Made by a program: the position numbers and the translations under genes. Below are positions 58,909 through 64,000 of a stretch of 64,000 nucleotides of DNA, piece by piece. How positions within the stretch are numbered: the stretch's first letter is position 1; each line of letters opens with the position of its first letter. The stretch covers positions 516,001-580,000 of the forward strand of contig NC_133044.1 of assembly GCF_048771995.1 (NCBI RefSeq), given 5' to 3'. This stretch comes from Taeniopygia guttata. Lineage: Eukaryota > Chordata > Aves > Passeriformes > Estrildidae. The notes under the pieces are model-generated. The model was not told the origin of the DNA and did not search any database. It saw nothing but the letters and a program-made list of their open reading frames with translations.

Positions 58909-61900
58909 CTACAGAATAAAAGATAAAGAACATCACATATTCCCATTAGACAGTTTTTCTAAAGAAGAAAATAGTACTTTAAAGTTTCATATCGTTCTCA
59001 GCTCAGTGAGTCAAAACAAAGTGAAGCCATTTCTAGGGAAAAAAGTAGTAATGTGAGGGCACTGAGCAGTGTCCTGCAGAGCCTGTGCCACACAGATGTG
59101 ACAATTCTGTGGCTGGAGCACACACCCAGCCTAGCAGTGCCACACACTGAGCTCATCATGACATCAACACCTGCAGTGGATGTCAGGATAAACACTTCCT
59201 TCACCTCCCAAAAATACCTCACTAAAACGCTCTCTCAGTTACCCAGATTGGATTTTATCAGCTCTATTGCTCACTTCTTCCTCTCCAAAGAGGGTAACAG
59301 ATCTAATAATCCCATTCTGACAGAACACTGGCAAGTATAAGACTATTTATTGGTCTAGCACCAAATCACTTCACATCTGGAGAAGCAACAGCACGTGGTA
59401 TCCAGGTTTCCACAAATGTAAAACAGGCGTGATACTGCTCTTTCTCCCACACAACTTATGGAATGCAAGTATAGTAGCTCAGGAATTATAAGGTGCTTCG
59501 CACATGGCAAGTATTTTAATTTAAAATAATTGGATTCTGAAAATAGAATTTTATAATGAGAACCATAAAACTAGAGCAAGGAGATTATGGTGCCTCAATT
59601 CCCAATCCCAGTTTTTAAGGTGAGTTTTTCAAACATCACTACAGAATAGAGTATATGCATATTTTTACCGGGATGACCAAAACAACTTCAATTTCAGTGC
59701 AGTGTTGAACCCACAGAAGAATCCACATCCAGTTATGCACCCTGGTTAACTACATTTGTCCTTAAAAAAATGCTGGCTCATCTCTCTCATGTGACTCCTC
59801 AACAGCAGACATGAAAGGCAGCTTCTTATGCCTCAGGTCCATGTTTTAAATATCTAAATAAAAAATTAGACTGGAGTGTTCAGGTATCTGCCTCACTCCC
59901 AAGTACCACATCTGATTTCAAACCCATTCAACCAGTCCAAAGTCAGTCCCAACACCTCGGGCAGACACCTGCTAACAGCCCTGCACGTCTGTGTTTTAAA
60001 CAAGGAGCAAGGGGGGACTTGGGAAAGGTGATATAACACTATTTCTATGGTGAGAAACACAGCTAAAAACAATCTGAAAAGGTCTTTTAATCCATGACAT
60101 ATTTCCGATTTTCTCCAGGACTTTTGCCTCTTGCCTGAAGTGATGAGAAAGGGCAGGAGAACTGCAGAGCTCCAGCTCACACAGCTCCACAGAGGGCACG
60201 GGGCACCTGGGGGCACCTGCAAAACAAGGTGTTCATCACCATCAGGCACACCTGGGGCTCAGGATGCAGCAGAGGCAGAGGCTGAACAACACGGGCACGC
60301 AGCAAGGCGCCTGTACAGCTCTCTCATCTCCTGCTTGCAAATGCAGGCTGTACCTACAGCAATCAGCTTCCCAATTGCTGCCACGCCAGCAAGGCACCAC
60401 TCTGGTTAGTCAGAGAACATCCCATCCTGTGCACGGTAACAAGCAATTACTCAGCATATCAGATTCAGCTGGGGAATTCTAGGTGGTTTTGAGATATTAC
60501 AATTTCATAAACTGCCCAGCACAGGCTCATCCATGCCCAGGAGCTGATGAAGCAGGGATAACAAGTCCTCCAAAGCAGCTCCCACCATCCCCAGTGGGGA
60601 TGTCCCTGCTCAATGTCCAGCTCCACAACCAGTTCCTTGTCAAAGCAAACTCCACAGAAATTATTTAAATGTTTCGTACAGGGTGTTTTGAATGCATATT
60701 TTAAACAAACACCTGATTTTTACTGTAAAACATCTACTTACATAGTCCCTATCTAAGAAAATTAAATGTAAAAACTGCTAACATTTCCATTTTATTAGTC
60801 TAAAAATCAAGTTAATAAAATTATAACCTACACTAATGTATAGTCCTCAGATTGTGTCATACTTCCACACAGAATTGCCAGATGACCTCAAAAGGTGTCC
60901 TTTTAATTGAATTCTAGATTAAAATGGTCATTCCCAACTTCTAATAAAATATTAAACTAGAATAAGAGAATTCAGTTTTAGAATAGTAATCCAAAACATT
61001 TCCCGGCAAAGTCTGAAACTTGATAAATTATTTTATCAGACCAGACGTACTCATCTCCCACTGCCCAAATAGCGGGAAATCTTAAAATATGGAACTAGAA
61101 CATTTGAAGTGGAGGTCACTGCAAAAAGGTATCAAAACCAGATTTCTGATGACTTTGGATCCACTTGTTTTCTGCAGTCGTTCTTCTACAAAACAGTGGC
61201 TGCATAAGACACAGAAATCAACAGTCAGCTTTCACCACAATCAGTTCAGATGGAAATGAAATTTTGGGACGCTGAGTAAGTCCATGAAGGCTCTGAGGAG
61301 AGCCATGAAGCAGTTTCCAGTTGCCTTAATTGAAGTTCTCATATCAATGTTAATTACACATGAACAGTAATACAATCTGCATAACTTTTTTTCCTATTGA
61401 TATTGAGCCTGAACTTTGTCTAACTCCCTTCCTAATTAATTTATTAAAATTTTTAAAAGGAAAACATTTTAGAATAAACATTATCTTAGGAGAGATTATA
61501 TGTATAGGAAAACAGTTGCTGAGCACCTGAAAATCCTTTCAACCACTACCCCTATAAATATTAACAGATGCCCATCTTTTTCTTGCTGACTGAAGGCAGA
61601 GTCAAACGTTTTGAGCCCAGATTCCCTGATTTCTGGGATTCTGCTGCTGCTGAGCCTCACTGGAGGAAGCTGCTGGCACTCTGTACCTCCCAGTACCATC
61701 GGGGTCCTGCGAGTTCTCGGCCTCCTCCCACGGACTGAGACGCTGGGCAGAGGGAAAGGCTTGATAAAAAGGCTGTCTTTAATTAAAGAACAAAACTATG
61801 ACTTATTTGATAGCTACCACAGATCTGCTGATGCTGACTTTGACTAGCTGTGGGGCCCCATTTAAAAACCAGAAAGAGCTGAACACGTGCAGAGCTGTTA

Positions 61901-64000
61901 AAGTTCACCTCTGCTGCGCTAGGCCTGGCCTGGCTGCTCTGCTTTTCCAAATGCTTCCATACCATAAGGATGGGTTTGGCTGAACAGTTTTGTCCTAGTC
62001 TCTCACAGAGGAAGGAGTTCAGTGGGGCTGCTGTGGCATTCACATTTAAGACCAGTTTCTTTTTTCTTTTGAACAGCCCACTTTTACAAACAAGTGATGA
62101 TCCCCTGCAGTATCCACCTGGAAAGCAATTCCTCTGCTCTTTCCCCCACAGCAGCAGCAATGCCAGCCTGCCCCTCACCTCCCTGACGTGGGTTGGGAGC
62201 CCTCTACTACTCACCAGCAATTTCACTTCAAGGGGCAGCACAAAACTAAAAATCCAAGTTCTGAAGATCAGAACTGTCAGGCCTGCATTCCAAAGAACAG
62301 AAACAAGAAAGGAAGAAAGGAAACAGGCTGTCTGAAAACCTGGTATTTACAGCATCCAAAAAAAGATGCTGAAAATGTTGCTTTGTGTTTCTGTACACTA
62401 CCTACTTTGATACTAGTAAAATAATTATTTATAGCAACATGCTATCAGGTCACATATCCCCAGGAGAAACTAGAAAAGCAGGAAAATCTCCTAGGAGCTA
62501 ATTGAGGGAACAGCTAGAAAGGCAGCTTTCCTTACTGCTGCTCTCAGAAGAACACATTTGAATTCCCTGCCCTGCTTTGTGAGGACATTCCAGCACGGGT
62601 GAATCCCGCAGCAAAGGGCCCAGCAGGCAGGAGCCATCCATCACAAAGCACTACTGAAGCCTCAAAGGGTCCACTTACCAAGCACCAACTGCAGCTGGGG
62701 ATAAAGAGATCACAGACCAAGATTCAAACCAAAAATAACTTAGCAAAAATTTATATATAGGTATGGGGCAAAAAATAAGTTATTAAATCTTGTGTCAAGG
62801 CAGATAGTTCAGCTCTAACCATGCCTTTAGGAGTGACACTGGAGCAGCAACCCTGAGCTGGGAGATCCAGCACTGAACACTGCAAATGGAGCCACCCCAA
62901 GCCCCCATCCCTGCAGAGACAGAGCAGGAGCTGGGCCAGCACACAGCTGGGGCACAGGGCAGGACGTTCTGGGGAGCAGATCACAACCAGAGCAGGTGAG
63001 GGACAGCACAGGAATGGGATGCATCCCCGGAACTGCAGTGGGTGCCCTGTGCAGCAGGGCCACTCTTCTGCCATCAGAAACCCCTTGGTTCTGCTGATTA
63101 TACATAATGTATGTATGGCTTGCTATATTTAAGAACTACGTAAAAAGCTTTTAAAATAGTCTGACATAAAGCACATAAAGAAAAAAGATACTTTACAAAA
63201 CCTGCACCTTCTATTTACTTTGCAAGCTAATCGCACCCGAAATAATATAATTTTAAAAAGTAATAGGACTACAGAAGAGATTAATGACACAGTCCAGACC
63301 TCTAGTTAAAATGTTTTCAAAGACAATCCTTATCTCAAAGAATCCTTGCAGGCATTCAGCCGTTTCAATTACGCATTATAAGCCTTTAGCAAACCTCTGC
63401 CATGCTGATGGCAAATTTTCAAGGTGGAGTCTATGCCAACAGTGACTTTTTCTCTCCCTGAATCCAGGTCAAGGCATACACATTGTTCTGTAGTTTCAAC
63501 TGGTAGAAAAACAAGTTTGTGACTGTTCCGTGCAATTGTTACACAGGAGCAAGATAATGAAAGAATGCTCTTGGGGTGGTGTGCGAAACTGCTGGTGGAG
63601 TTTGTTCTATCACAGAAACAAACCTCTCTTCACATTTATAGAGAATATCTATAAATTTACATCAGGACTTACCAGAAGGGAGGGAATTTAATAGGATTAC
63701 TCTGCAAGTTTTTCTTATTAGTCAGTGAACTTTTTTCCTCAGTTGCTTGACTCTTAATCACACAGGCTTTTCCAGCAAGCCTTACTCTGAAATATCTAAG
63801 TGACTTGGTCCCACAAGCATTTCAGCTGCTCACCCAGGCATGTTTGATGTACCATTTTAAAACAAACAGCACAGCTCATACTCAGGGGCATGTGATCCCA
63901 ATATGCCACTTTTTCAGCACATGGTATTGCAAACAATCACAACTTGGCATATTTCAAAATATCCTTGAGCATGGGATGATATTAAAAATCCCTTAGAAAA
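58909..64000 (-). other. NLK intron 1, partial (at least 5.1 kb)
   Basis: AT-rich intron runs to the window edge. NLK exon 1 (His/Ala-rich N-terminus) is absent. I found no recognisable repeat or gene. Confidence 0.65.

Overview
This is a vertebrate nuclear window, and the gene content and repeats point to a bird, probably a songbird. Every gene has short exons with GT-AG introns and GC-rich CpG-island promoters. There is a CR1 LINE fragment of the avian type and a single retroviral LTR that resembles passerine LTRs as I remember them. The gene set matches what I recall of the avian chromosome 19 equivalent. The species cannot be named from sequence alone.

Layout, left to right. SGSM2 (minus strand) fills 802-28209 and runs off the left edge. 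Sixteen coding exons are visible, including an acidic 45-codon cassette exon. TNFAIP1 (minus) is complete: coding exons lie at 31910-35874, with a long 3'UTR reaching about 28655 and a probable non-coding first exon ending at 37512. IFT20 (plus, complete, 37715-39324) starts head-to-head with TNFAIP1 in one CpG island. TMEM97 (minus, complete, 41043-43454) lies tail-to-tail with IFT20. NLK (minus, 45916-58908) shows exons 2-11, with exon 1 beyond the right edge. I could frame all 36 coding exons with consistent phase, and the products match the known proteins residue for residue over long stretches.

The genes do not form a pathway. SGSM2 is a RUN/TBC Rab-GAP, TNFAIP1 a BTB adaptor for CUL3 ligase, IFT20 an intraflagellar-transport subunit, TMEM97 the ER sterol/sigma-2 receptor protein and NLK a MAPK-like kinase. 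NLK-TMEM97-IFT20-TNFAIP1 is the conserved vertebrate block (human 17q11.2). SGSM2 (human 17p13.3) next to TNFAIP1 marks an arrangement different from human.

Non-genic content is mainly GC-rich tandem repeats clustered around the promoters, a 66-bp pyrimidine repeat between TMEM97 and NLK, a two-variant minisatellite in NLK intron 10, one solo LTR in TMEM97 intron 2 and one CR1 fragment in NLK intron 6. A few intronic stretches read like protein but match nothing I recognise. I found no tRNA, rRNA, CRISPR array or clearly novel gene system.
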